From positions 1-22,505 of the forward strand of contig CAZXDL010000011.1 in NCBI GenBank assembly GCA_964639505.1: a stretch of 22,505 nt of DNA. The letters are read 5' to 3'. Position numbers and translations under genes: made by a program. Below the pieces are notes generated by a model. It saw only the letters and a list, made by a program, of their open reading frames with translations. It had not been told where the DNA came from and searched no databases. This stretch comes from CAZXDL01 sp964639505 (GTDB taxonomy: Bacteria > Patescibacteriota > Saccharimonadia > Saccharimonadales > UBA4665). Below are positions 1-6,873 of the stretch, in pieces. Position 1 is the stretch's first letter. Each line of letters starts with the position of its first letter.

Positions 1-31
1 CCCGTCAACCAATCGCAAACAATAGCGACTT

Positions 32-1471
32 TCACCCGCGCGTTCCTTTGTGAAATAGAACTACCCAGAAAGTTTTGGCCAGTATCACCAGATCATTCCA
101 AAAACTCCAGTTCTGCACATAAAACAAATCGAGTTGACGCCGTTCCTCGAAACTAAGATCACGTACGCCGGAAATTTGTGCTAATCCAGTTAGGCCAGAT
201 TTTACGCTTAGGATGAGATTTTTTTGGTCGGATTGATCCAGCTCGACCGGTATTAATGCTCGAGGACCAACTAAACTAATATCACCGCGCACAACGTTAA
301 TGAGCTGTGGTAGTTCGTCAAGGCTTGTCCGGCGAATGAACCGTCCGACTTTAGTCAGCCGCGGATCTTTTGGCAAAGAATCGTTATTTTCCAGATATTG
401 CGCCAGCAGCTCTGGTTTACCCATTTTTTGGAAGGCTTCCTTGGGGCTTAGGCCGTTATACCGCTCCTTGATCGAACGGAATTTAAATATCCTTACCGTT
501 GAATTGTAACGACTTAGACGATCCTGCCGGAAAAACACCGGTCCACCGCTAAACTTAACAGCAATCGCGACCAAGACCATAAAAGGCGATGCGATAATCA
601 AGAACAATGTACCCAGAAAGAGATCAGTTAGCCGTTTAACAACACGGCCCCACCCAATTAAGGCAGTTTGGTGTACGGCAATAATCGGCACGGAATGAAA
701 CAGGTCGACTTCAATCTTGCCGACAAAAAGCTCGCTGTTGCCGGGCACAAAGCGGTAGGCTACATGATTCTCTTGAGCGTAGGTCAAGATTTCATCGTTT
801 GTTTCGCTATTAGCATAAAGCTCTGTTTGCATAATCGTATGCAGCTGCTTGTTGTTGAGATGCTGGATAGCTTCAGAAAAGTTTTTGTATTTATGGTAAT
901 GCCGATCCTTGCTCAAGGCATGTTTTACCCCACCAACTACTCCTAAGATGCGATAACCTGTAAGTTGGGTCTGACTCAATGCGTCAATCATACGCTGGGT
1001 TGTTTTTGTATCGCCGACTAACAGAATATTATTTATACCGATACCATAACTAAATAGCCAACGTCGGGTACCTCTTGCCAGCGTCCTAAACAGAAATACA
1101 CATAAAAATGCCAGGCTAAAGCTGTAAATTGTGACCAGACGAGCAGGGAAAATAGCAGTGTTTGTAATATAGCCGTAGCTGATCACAAACAAAATACCTA
1201 TAAAGACGCCCAACAACAGCCGGCCGAGCTCGCTGAATCGTTTGTCGTATATTCGTGAATTATATAGACCGAGCAAGCCAAAAGTTAGAATCCAAAAGGG
1301 AAGCAAGCTAACCAGCACCGTAATGTAAGACTCAGAGCTAACGCTGGCGCTAACGGCTTGGTGGTCGAGACTGACCCTCAAAATATACGCAAGGGTAAAG
1401 GCCAACGTTATTGCTAGGGCGTCGCCCAGAATTAGGCAAAAATTGTAAACGAGTGAAGCGTTATTTTTCAT
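32..1471 (-). CDS. Polyprenyl-phosphate sugar-1-phosphate transferase (WcaJ/WbaP-like)
   Basis: This 479-residue protein resembles enzymes that move a sugar-1-phosphate from a nucleotide sugar onto undecaprenyl phosphate at the inner membrane face, the first step of an exopolysaccharide or glycan repeat unit. The first ~135 residues form about four to five hydrophobic membrane segments. A nucleotide-binding-like middle section follows (ILLVGDTKTTQRMIDAL, near 148-165). The C-terminal ~200 residues are a bacterial sugar transferase domain (Pfam PF02397 type). It has a membrane-inserted helix, FRQDRLSR, KFRSI, the acidic signature SLDELPQLINVVRGDISLVG and the closing SGLTGLAQISG. Length fits the family's long form. 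It diverges from the O-antigen ligase-like gene at 1531, with 59 bp between them. No clear Shine-Dalgarno precedes the ATG. The sugar transferred cannot be told from sequence. Confidence 0.93.
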   Translation of the reverse strand: MKNNASLVYNFCLILGDALAITLAFTLAYILRVSLDHQAVSASVSSESYITVLVSLLPFWILTFGLLGLYNSRIYDKRFSELGRLLLGVFIGILFVISYGYITNTAIFPARLVTIYSFSLAFLCVFLFRTLARGTRRWLFSYGIGINNILLVGDTKTTQRMIDALSQTQLTGYRILGVVGGVKHALSKDRHYHKYKNFSEAIQHLNNKQLHTIMQTELYANSETNDEILTYAQENHVAYRFVPGNSELFVGKIEVDLFHSVPIIAVHQTALIGWGRVVKRLTDLFLGTLFLIIASPFMVLVAIAVKFSGGPVFFRQDRLSRYNSTVRIFKFRSIKERYNGLSPKEAFQKMGKPELLAQYLENNDSLPKDPRLTKVGRFIRRTSLDELPQLINVVRGDISLVGPRALIPVELDQSDQKNLILSVKSGLTGLAQISGVRDLSFEERRQLDLFYVQNWSFWNDLVILAKTFWVVLFHKGTRG

Positions 1472-1530
1472 AATTTGCGAATCAAGCTTAGAGCGTTTTA
1501 CCAGTGTAAGCTATACTAAATTGTAGCATT

Positions 1531-2859
1531 ATGAAAGCTTCGGCGCTTAAATACACGGTTTTAACGTGGATCAGTGGATTCACTATCTTAATTTTTGTAT
1601 TGGTGCCTTTCCATGCCTTTATCACTGTCTGGGGATCCACCCTAGTAGGTCATTATGCCGCTTTGCGTCTCTGGAAGGAGGCTCTACTTTGCCTTTGTGT
1701 GATAGGTGTTTTGTATCTGCTAGCAACTGATCGGAAGATACGGAGTCATACATTATCACGGAGGCTTGTTTGGCTAATTCTAGGCTACATTGCGCTTAAC
1801 ATTATTTGGGGGGTTTTAGCCTTAAATCAACACGATGTAACTGCAAAAGCACTGGGCTACGGTCTAATAGTGAACCTACGCTTTTTGATCTTTTTCTTAG
1901 TTACGTGGGCCGTAACTTTACGTATGAAAAGGCTAAGATCAAACTGGATAAAGTTTATCCTATGGCCAGCCATAATAGTGGTGATTTTTGGGATTACCCA
2001 AGAATTGTTGCTCACTCCGCGTTTTTTGGAGCATTTTGGCTATTCTAAGTACACAATTTTGCCAGTCCAGCTCGTCGATAATCAGCCCAGTTTGAACCGC
2101 ATTCAGTCAACACTGCGAGGAGCCAACCCACTAGGCGCTTACTTAGTAGTTGTCATTTCGATTGCCATTGGACTCTTATTTAAAGAACGGATCACTCAAC
2201 GAAAACGCTACCTTTGGATATTTATTGTTGCCTCTCTTATAGCACTGTTTTTTACGTATTCTCGAAGCGCTTGGGTCGGAATGTTAATCAGTGCAGGCAC
2301 ACTAGTATTCATTGGTGCAAAAGCTGAAGTAAGGAAGCAGAGTTTTGCTATCGGGGCTGCTGGGCTTCTAATTTTAGGAGTATTAGCGGTAGGATTTTGG
2401 CAGAACAGCAATGTACAAAATGCCTTGTTGCATACCAGTGAAAATGCTAAGCCACACGTAACATCAAATGAAGCTAGATCTTCGGCACTTAAATCTGGGT
2501 TAAGTGATTTGGCAGATCATCCATTGGGAGATGGCACTGGCACGGCTGGCCCGGCAAGCGTCTACAACAATAAGCCGCCTCGCATTGCCGAAAATTACTT
2601 CGTTCAAATTGGTCAGGAGCTCGGCTGGCTCGGCCTAGGCATATTTGTACTTATCAACGTCGGTGTAGGCTATTTGCTCTGGCTGAGAAGAGCTGATCCA
2701 CTAGCATTAAGTCTATTTGCTGCCCTCATCGGCATTACATTTATCAATCTGCTATCGCATGCTTGGACCGATGATACTTTGGCATATATTTGGTGGGGCT
2801 TGGCCGGCATCGCCATGGTCGCCGACCAACGAATAAAAACCGACGAAGAACATAAGTAA
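1531..2859 (+). CDS. O-antigen ligase / polymerase family membrane protein (Wzy_C type)
   Basis: A 442-residue polytopic membrane protein with roughly ten to twelve hydrophobic segments. It resembles the O-antigen ligase/polymerase group (PF04932), which joins or polymerises lipid-linked glycans on the outer face of the membrane. Seen in the sequence: FFTYSRSAWVGM near residue 240, typical of the Wzy_C core. A long extracytoplasmic loop near 290-360 contains HPLGDGTGTAGP and AENYFVQIGQELGWLGLG, the usual N-Y-x-Q/G-x-L-G pattern. A late HAWTDDTLAYIWWGLAG segment follows. It diverges from a sugar-1-phosphate transferase, which supports a role in making a surface polysaccharide. A TATACT box at 1512-1517 would give only a ~6 nt leader, and no Shine-Dalgarno is visible. 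Ligase and polymerase cannot be separated by sequence alone. Confidence 0.88.
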   Translation: MKASALKYTVLTWISGFTILIFVLVPFHAFITVWGSTLVGHYAALRLWKEALLCLCVIGVLYLLATDRKIRSHTLSRRLVWLILGYIALNIIWGVLALNQHDVTAKALGYGLIVNLRFLIFFLVTWAVTLRMKRLRSNWIKFILWPAIIVVIFGITQELLLTPRFLEHFGYSKYTILPVQLVDNQPSLNRIQSTLRGANPLGAYLVVVISIAIGLLFKERITQRKRYLWIFIVASLIALFFTYSRSAWVGMLISAGTLVFIGAKAEVRKQSFAIGAAGLLILGVLAVGFWQNSNVQNALLHTSENAKPHVTSNEARSSALKSGLSDLADHPLGDGTGTAGPASVYNNKPPRIAENYFVQIGQELGWLGLGIFVLINVGVGYLLWLRRADPLALSLFAALIGITFINLLSHAWTDDTLAYIWWGLAGIAMVADQRIKTDEEHK

Positions 2860-2888
2860 TTTACTTTTTATTTCCTCAGTCATATACT
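2860..2888 (+). promoter_or_regulatory. Promoter for the 2896 gene, leaderless arrangement
   Basis: TTTACT at 2860-2865 and TATACT at 2883-2888 are separated by 17 bp. The ATG begins 8 nt past the end of the -10 box, where transcription would normally start. No Shine-Dalgarno can fit, so a leaderless mRNA is inferred. Confidence 0.55.
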
Positions 2889-2895
2889 GCAGAAT

Positions 2896-3168
2896 ATGAA
2901 GTTTCTTGATAGACATTTAGGGCTTGATCCCGAAAAAGCTCAACACGGTAATCCGGACTATGATGCATATCGAACTGGAGTATTTACATTAAAGGCTTCA
3001 GGTGTAGTTCTCGCCGCAGCAGGGGTTTTTGATGCGGTTGGCCTAGGCGTGCCTGCCGGAATTGCTTTGGTTGCCGGTGTCAGCGGCCTTACAATTGGTA
3101 GTGCTGAAATGGCTTTGCATACCGGTAAGTTGAGTGCCGAATCCAACCAACAGTCCCACATAGTCTAA
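2896..3168 (+). CDS. Small glycine-rich membrane protein, unknown
   Basis: A 90-residue protein I do not recognise. A hydrophilic N-terminus (~28 residues, KFLDRHLGLDPEKAQ) leads into an Ala/Gly/Val-rich hydrophobic stretch from about residue 29 to 75, enough for one or two membrane helices. A short polar tail ends in SNQQSHIV. The Gly-rich pattern is reminiscent of small membrane proteins with glycine-zipper packing, but no family is claimed. The start is favoured by a promoter placed directly on it (TTTACT, 17 bp, TATACT, then 7 nt to ATG), implying a leaderless transcript. It sits between the polysaccharide gene and the LexA-like regulator, which appears to have its own promoter. Confidence 0.7.
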   Translation: MKFLDRHLGLDPEKAQHGNPDYDAYRTGVFTLKASGVVLAAAGVFDAVGLGVPAGIALVAGVSGLTIGSAEMALHTGKLSAESNQQSHIV

Positions 3169-3196
3169 AAGTTGTCCACTGTGGCATAATAAAAGC

Positions 3197-3673
3197 ATGA
3201 ACGAAAAGCAAACAGCTAAACATCAAACAACCCGACCTACAAAGAAACAAAAAGAGCTACTCGACTTTATCTCGACTTTTATCGCTGAGCACGGCTATAG
3301 CCCCAGCTACCGCGAAATCATGACCGGACTTAACTACACATCTGTCGCTACTGTATCACTGCACGTAAACAATCTGATCAAGCGCGGCCACCTCAGGAAG
3401 CGCGATCGATCAGCTAGATCACTTGAAGTGGTAGATGCGGCCGATAAAAAGACAATTCCCTCAAATCAAATTGCTCCCGGCGAAGAAAAGTGGTTGGTCG
3501 AAAAAGTCGAACACGCCTTTGCTCAAATGGAAAACACCGGCGGGGAATTGGCCGAAGCCAGTCTTGATCATCTGTATGTACTGATTGGCGCGCTAAAAGT
3601 CCTGAGTCTAGACGGCGCCGCCCAAAGTTTCATCCCACGTTTAACGACCCTTAAAGAGAGACAAACTAACTGA
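3197..3673 (+). CDS. LexA-type winged-helix DNA-binding regulator lacking the S24 peptidase domain
   Basis: A 158-residue protein. Residues ~12-78 match the LexA N-terminal DNA-binding domain (PF01726 type): RPTKKQKELLDFISTFI, then HGYSPSYREIMTGL, a recognition helix region (SVATVSLHVNNLIKRGH) and the wing (LRKRDRSARSLEVV). True LexA is about 200 residues and carries a self-cleaving Ser/Lys peptidase. Here the remaining ~80 residues are a different, apparently helical segment (EEKWLVEKVEHAFAQ to RLTTLKERQTN) with no Ala-Gly cleavage site and no recognisable Ser/Lys dyad. It may therefore be a LexA-derived repressor with another sensing or dimerisation mode, and SOS control is not established. 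A CATAAT box lies 6 nt before the ATG, suggesting a leaderless transcript. Confidence 0.82.
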   Translation: MNEKQTAKHQTTRPTKKQKELLDFISTFIAEHGYSPSYREIMTGLNYTSVATVSLHVNNLIKRGHLRKRDRSARSLEVVDAADKKTIPSNQIAPGEEKWLVEKVEHAFAQMENTGGELAEASLDHLYVLIGALKVLSLDGAAQSFIPRLTTLKERQTN

Positions 3674-3680
3674 TTAATGC

Positions 3681-3710
3681 TATACTTAATATAGTTAACC
3701 AATCGAAGGG
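3681..3710 (+). promoter_or_regulatory. -10 box and Shine-Dalgarno for the 3719 gene
   Basis: TATACT at 3681-3686 would start transcription near 3693. GAAGGG at 3705-3710 lies 8 nt before ATG 3719, a normal Shine-Dalgarno distance, so this gene has a conventional leader. Confidence 0.5.
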
Positions 3711-3718
3711 CAATTTAT

Positions 3719-4199
3719 ATGCATAGTGCAGCTGAGCTGCAACCCGATTCTTTAATTTTCCCAATCCGGCCTGAGCTCACACTCGTCGGTGGCGACTCAA
3801 AGCAAGCTACTTTTCCGGAAGCAATCCCCGATAAATTTACACCGCCTATCCTCAAACTAGTACCTGATCTAAAGCATTTAACAGAATTATCAAAAGATGC
3901 CGAATCAGACGGTGAGCCGGAGTTTCCAGAGCCAGAAGAACTGGCTGAGGTCGACGAATCCGAAATTACCGTTAAAGAAGTCGACACAGCTGTCTGGTCG
4001 ATCAGAGACCAGCGACGAATTCGCAAACGATCGCGCGATATGGATTTCAACAGAGGCGGATCGCCTAAAATCCGAGAAGGCCGCTGCGTCAGGTGTACTC
4101 CACCAGGCTTACTCCGAGGCGACGAAAGCAAGCACGGCTGCCGCAACTGCGCCTCACACAGTGGCTCCTCAAAGCACAAGTAACCAATTATTAGCGTAA
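3719..4199 (+). CDS. Unknown acidic protein, apparently interrupted by a +1 frameshift
   Basis: The frame opened by ATG 3719 (Shine-Dalgarno GAAGGG 8 nt upstream) encodes an acidic, Pro/Glu-rich N-terminal ~100 residues (for example EPEFPEPEELAEVDESEITV). Uninterrupted, this frame stops at 4183. Its last ~45 codons, however, look non-coding: G at second position is very frequent and CGN codons cluster. The +1 frame, which stops at 4199, instead shows strongly coding-like codons downstream of about 4015 (G-rich first position, G-poor second position). It reads as a helical, Ala-rich tail (TEADRLKSEKAAASGVLHQA). The likely product joins frame 1 up to about VWSIRDQ with the +1 frame, giving ~159 residues. 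A sequencing error, a mutation or programmed frameshifting would all fit. I do not recognise the family. Confidence 0.55.
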
Positions 4200-4240
4200 T
4201 AAACGCAGTAATTACTACTATATCTAGCGTAGCCGTCCAG

Positions 4241-4249
4241 TGCTATCAT
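4241..4249 (+). promoter_or_regulatory. Candidate extended -10 promoter upstream of the riboswitch
   Basis: TGC followed by TATCAT (4241-4249) forms an extended -10 element. Transcription would start near 4256, just before the cobalamin aptamer. No good -35 is visible. Confidence 0.35.
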
Positions 4250-4267
4250 TCTAATACTTAACAGAAA

Positions 4268-4414
4268 AGAGCTGGAAGTAGGTGAAAATCCTACACTGTG
4301 CCGCAACGGTGAATCCCAATGGGGAAAGTCCGATACAGCTGTAAAAGCCTCTCGAGCAAGAGCAGACATGACGTCGTATCGTCTTTTCGCCCTCTCGCTC
4401 AACCAGGCAGAGGG
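4268..4414 (+). promoter_or_regulatory. Cobalamin (B12) riboswitch with translational expression platform
   Basis: The conserved core of cobalamin aptamers is visible in order. GCTGGAAG leads in. P4 is GTAGG 4278-4282 with CCTAC 4290-4294 around the hallmark GGTGAAAATCC. P5 is ACTG 4295-4298 with CGGT 4307-4310, and its loop carries the CCGCAAC-like sequence. P6 is TCCC 4314-4317 with GGGA 4322-4325. The junction AAGTCCGATAC follows. AGCTG 4270-4274 pairs with CAGCT 4336-4340 to close the core. It lacks the long P1/P2 and P7-P11 parts of the large adenosylcobalamin class, so it looks like the compact (class II / AdoCbl-variant) form. Downstream are two competing hairpins and a masked ribosome binding site. 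By family knowledge, ligand binding should switch translation off. Which cobalamin form binds is not visible. Confidence 0.85.
4390..4414 (+). promoter_or_regulatory. Shine-Dalgarno-sequestering hairpin of the riboswitch
   Basis: CCCTCT (4390-4395) pairs perfectly with AGAGGG (4409-4414) over a 13-nt loop. The 3' arm is the Shine-Dalgarno of ATG 4422 (7 nt spacing). Just upstream, CTCT 4349-4352 pairs with AGAG 4359-4362. That AGAG could alternatively pair with CTCT 4392-4395 and free the Shine-Dalgarno, giving a simple two-state switch. TGCC in the P5 loop (4299-4302) could contact GGCA at 4406-4409, a weak candidate for the L5-L13 kissing contact. Confidence 0.7.
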
Positions 4415-4421
4415 TATTTTA

Positions 4422-6056
4422 ATGGCCGAAGCAGCCAGACAAGCAGAATTCTTTCCCAGTCAGCCAGATTTTGAATTACGAGAAGCAGTTGAGATTGATA
4501 AGCGTTGCTTGACGGAAGTTAACCATCTTAATAACAATCGACTGCCTAATGGCGAAATCGATCCTTGGGCTCAAGACGAGGTATTTAAAAACCTTGTGTC
4601 GGCCGTAAAAGAGGCTGGCATCCCAAATGCGGTCCATAGAAGCTCACAACCAAGTGTTGGCACTGGCGAATATAACGAAGCTGGTGAAGAAATAAATGCT
4701 TACATGTGGCTTGGTAGAACTGCCATACAAAATGCCGAATCGGGCAGATACTTTCATCGCCATGAATCGGCACTAGAGCGCGTTGAAGTTGAAATCGACG
4801 AAGCCCGCTACGCACAAGAAGAGTTAAAACCTGGCGAATATAAAATATTCATCTCGCCGCGCATGTCGGAAGCGGATGCCACCCTAAGTGTCGCTAAATC
4901 TGAGCACCTCGCCCACGAAGACGCTGTGCGCGGCAGTCAGTTAATTACTGATGAGCAGGGCAACGTTAAAGAACTAGCCATTGATTCTTTACTGGTAACA
5001 GACATACCGCTTGAGGCTTGGGTTGATATGTGTGAAGATCCTGAAAATATTTTTGGGAAAGCAATTGAAATATCTGACAAATCATCGGCGCTTTCCGTGA
5101 TGCAATCGCACCATGAGATGAAGGTAAAAACTGGTGAACTTGAAGAGGGTGTAGTTAGTGTAATAGCAGCTGTAATTCCCTATATTAAGGATCCGCATGC
5201 CCGCAAAAAGGTCGAAGCGCAGCTCGCCAGGTTCCGCGAAGACCAGCTGTCTATCGATGTCAAAGCTAGAAACATTGCAGGGAGATGGAAAGAATTTGAA
5301 GTCGAGCTAGCTGACAGTTTGCATTATGAACGAGCTACCCCTACAGTAACGACCTTTATAAATTCAATGCAAGATCGATGGAATGACGAGGACCTCGAAG
5401 TCATTCTTCAACATAAGCTCCCAAATGCTCAGTATCGTATGAGCGAGGATTTGGCTGTGATTTTAGAAAAAGCTAAGCAAAACTTCTTTTGGACGCGAGC
5501 CGGCGTTGTCACAGATAACCAAGATGTGATTAAACAAATGGATTCAGCCATTGTCGATATAATTCGCCGCGACGAGATGTTTATCCAAGTCGCTTATGAA
5601 AATGGCGAACACCACCATGTCCAGCTGCTGGAAATGCAGACTGATAAGCGGATCGCCAATGAAAACGTTAGCGTTGGTGGCGGTTGCCCAGGTGAGAATA
5701 TGGCCGATTTTAAAACAGACAAAGACGGCAATCCACTTTTGAGTGAAGGTGTAAATAATGCCAAAGCCAATAGCTACGAAAAAAGGATTGGCAAGCGCTC
5801 AAAAGGCAAATGCCAAGTTGAGAGCTGCCCAACGCGGCCCAGAGAAGTTACCGTCGGGGGTTGCGGTGTATGTTTGGAGAGGTGTCAAAAGCTGTTTGAT
5901 AGCGGTGAAGACCCAACAAAGATGGGTTTTGTTAAATCCAAGCCAAAAGAGATGCCAAAACCGAATTTTAAAACTGCTGAGAAACCGCTTATTAAGACAG
6001 ACTATATAATTAATGACATGGCATCTCAACGGGAAAAGGATAAAGCAAGTGTCTAG
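4422..6056 (+). CDS. Unknown 544-residue protein with C-terminal cysteine cluster, under cobalamin riboswitch control
   Basis: I do not recognise this protein. The start is placed at ATG 4422 because the Shine-Dalgarno GAGGG (4410-4414) serves it. An upstream in-frame ATG at 4368 lies inside the riboswitch. The first ~400 residues are soluble, acidic and mixed helical/strand, with no signal peptide or membrane segment. They include a patch of histidines (GEHHHVQLLEMQTD). The C-terminal part holds C422 in a GGGCPGEN turn, followed by C464-x4-C469-x11-C481-x2-C484-x3-C488, a pattern suggesting bound zinc or an iron-sulfur cluster. A Lys/Pro-rich tail follows. The last codons overlap the GTG start of the NadD-type gene, so both are probably translated together under the riboswitch. 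By context it may be tied to cobalamin supply or to replacing a B12-dependent step. This is inference only. Confidence 0.85.
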   Translation: MAEAARQAEFFPSQPDFELREAVEIDKRCLTEVNHLNNNRLPNGEIDPWAQDEVFKNLVSAVKEAGIPNAVHRSSQPSVGTGEYNEAGEEINAYMWLGRTAIQNAESGRYFHRHESALERVEVEIDEARYAQEELKPGEYKIFISPRMSEADATLSVAKSEHLAHEDAVRGSQLITDEQGNVKELAIDSLLVTDIPLEAWVDMCEDPENIFGKAIEISDKSSALSVMQSHHEMKVKTGELEEGVVSVIAAVIPYIKDPHARKKVEAQLARFREDQLSIDVKARNIAGRWKEFEVELADSLHYERATPTVTTFINSMQDRWNDEDLEVILQHKLPNAQYRMSEDLAVILEKAKQNFFWTRAGVVTDNQDVIKQMDSAIVDIIRRDEMFIQVAYENGEHHHVQLLEMQTDKRIANENVSVGGGCPGENMADFKTDKDGNPLLSEGVNNAKANSYEKRIGKRSKGKCQVESCPTRPREVTVGGCGVCLERCQKLFDSGEDPTKMGFVKSKPKEMPKPNFKTAEKPLIKTDYIINDMASQREKDKASV

Positions 6057-6639
6057 GATTGGAATATATGCTGGGACGTTTGATCCGGTGCATGCCGGGC
6101 ATGTTACGTTTGCGCTGCAATCTTTGCAGGCAGCCAAGCTCGACAAAGTATATTTTTTGCCGGAGCGGCGCCCAAGAGCGAAGCAGCAGGTTGAGCATTA
6201 CGGTCATAGGGTTGCGATGCTAAAAAAAGCGCTGAAACCGCATCCGCAATGTGATGTTATGGATTTAGTGGATGTTAATTTTAGCATCAAACGAACCCTA
6301 CCATTTTTGGAAAAAAAATTTGAAGGTGCCGAGCTGGTATTTATGTTTGGATCTGATGTGGTTGAAGGGATGGCCGATTGGCCAAATGCCGATAGATTAT
6401 TAAAAGGCGGCGAGCTGGTTATTGGGTTACGCAGCCAACATGACCGTCAAGAAATTCATGCGGCGGTCGAGGCTTGGCCGCAAAAACCCAAAGCGGTCAT
6501 TATATTTGATAGTTTCGCACCTGATGTTTCATCTGGTAAAGTCCGCGACGCTCTGCGTGCTCGCCAGCCGACCGAGGGGCTGCTTAAAAGCGTTGAACGC
6601 TATAGTAACAACAACTGGCTGTACGTCTCGTTGGCTTGA
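6049..6639 (+). CDS. nadD: Nicotinate-nucleotide adenylyltransferase-type enzyme (NadD-like)
   Basis: A 196-residue HxGH-class nucleotidyltransferase. NadD adenylates nicotinate mononucleotide with ATP in the cytoplasmic NAD pathway. Seen: the ATP-binding GTFDPVHAGH at the N-terminus; the mid-domain FMFGSDVVEGMADWPN, matching NadD's G-x-D ... W; and the C-terminal VSSGKVRDAL, the equivalent of the family's ISSTxIR, followed by NNNWLY. Length is typical. GTG 6049 is chosen as start because AAGGA (6036-6040) precedes it by 8 nt and the protein then begins right before the first strand. An upstream in-frame ATG at 6013 would add 12 atypical residues. The start overlaps the last 8 bases of the preceding riboswitch-controlled gene, implying coupling. 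Another nucleotide substrate cannot be excluded. Confidence 0.85.
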   Translation: MSRIGIYAGTFDPVHAGHVTFALQSLQAAKLDKVYFLPERRPRAKQQVEHYGHRVAMLKKALKPHPQCDVMDLVDVNFSIKRTLPFLEKKFEGAELVFMFGSDVVEGMADWPNADRLLKGGELVIGLRSQHDRQEIHAAVEAWPQKPKAVIIFDSFAPDVSSGKVRDALRARQPTEGLLKSVERYSNNNWLYVSLA

Positions 6640-6762
6640 CCAACCTTAAGCGATTTGCTAATATTATTGGACTTCATCGAATCCGTTTAGCGGAATCCAT
6701 GAGAGACAAAAATTTCTACAAAAAATAAAAATTAGCCTGGCATATGGGAGTGCCTACGGTTT

Positions 6763-6870
6763 ATGAGAGGTGAGGGAGTGTCTGTAAAAATTAAGATTGT
6801 TAAGTCACGTGAGCATCGCGTGACAGTGCATGTACAAAAGCCCGAGTGGCGACAATTCGTTCAATACTAA
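6763..6870 (+). CDS. Possible tiny protein (35 or 30 residues), unknown
   Basis: A short open frame ATG 6763 to TAA 6870 encodes a basic, strand-like peptide (core VSVKIKIVKS and VTVHVQKPEWRQF). An alternative start, GTG 6778, is preceded by the Shine-Dalgarno-like GAGGTGAGG and would give 30 residues. Codons show purine-rich first positions. However, the stretch also contains a perfect 6-bp inverted repeat (GTCACG/CGTGAC, loop 9 nt), so a structured RNA is an alternative. The coding region ends 3 nt before the convergent DsbA-like gene. The rest of the 6640-6873 gap holds only a GGCA/TGCC hairpin near 6740 and no other clear element. Confidence 0.35.
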   Translation: MRGEGVSVKIKIVKSREHRVTVHVQKPEWRQFVQY

Positions 6871-6873
6871 GTA

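Noticed and set aside
3715..4179. A 154-codon open frame on the minus strand opposite the 3719 gene
   Set aside because: It is the mirror of the plus-strand coding region, Ser-rich without domain features, and has no start signals.
4052..4183. A possible zinc-ribbon tail (C-x2-C ... C-x2-C) in the uninterrupted frame of the 3719 gene
   Set aside because: Codon-position composition in this stretch (G very frequent at second position) looks non-coding, while the +1 frame looks coding. The cysteines are probably a shadow of GC-rich +1 codons.
4368..4421. ATG 4368 as the start of the riboswitch-controlled gene
   Set aside because: It lies inside the riboswitch expression platform and has no Shine-Dalgarno. 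The masked GAGGG serves ATG 4422.
6013..6048. ATG 6013 as the nadD start
   Set aside because: It would add 12 residues before the first strand. GTG 6049 has AAGGA at the right distance.
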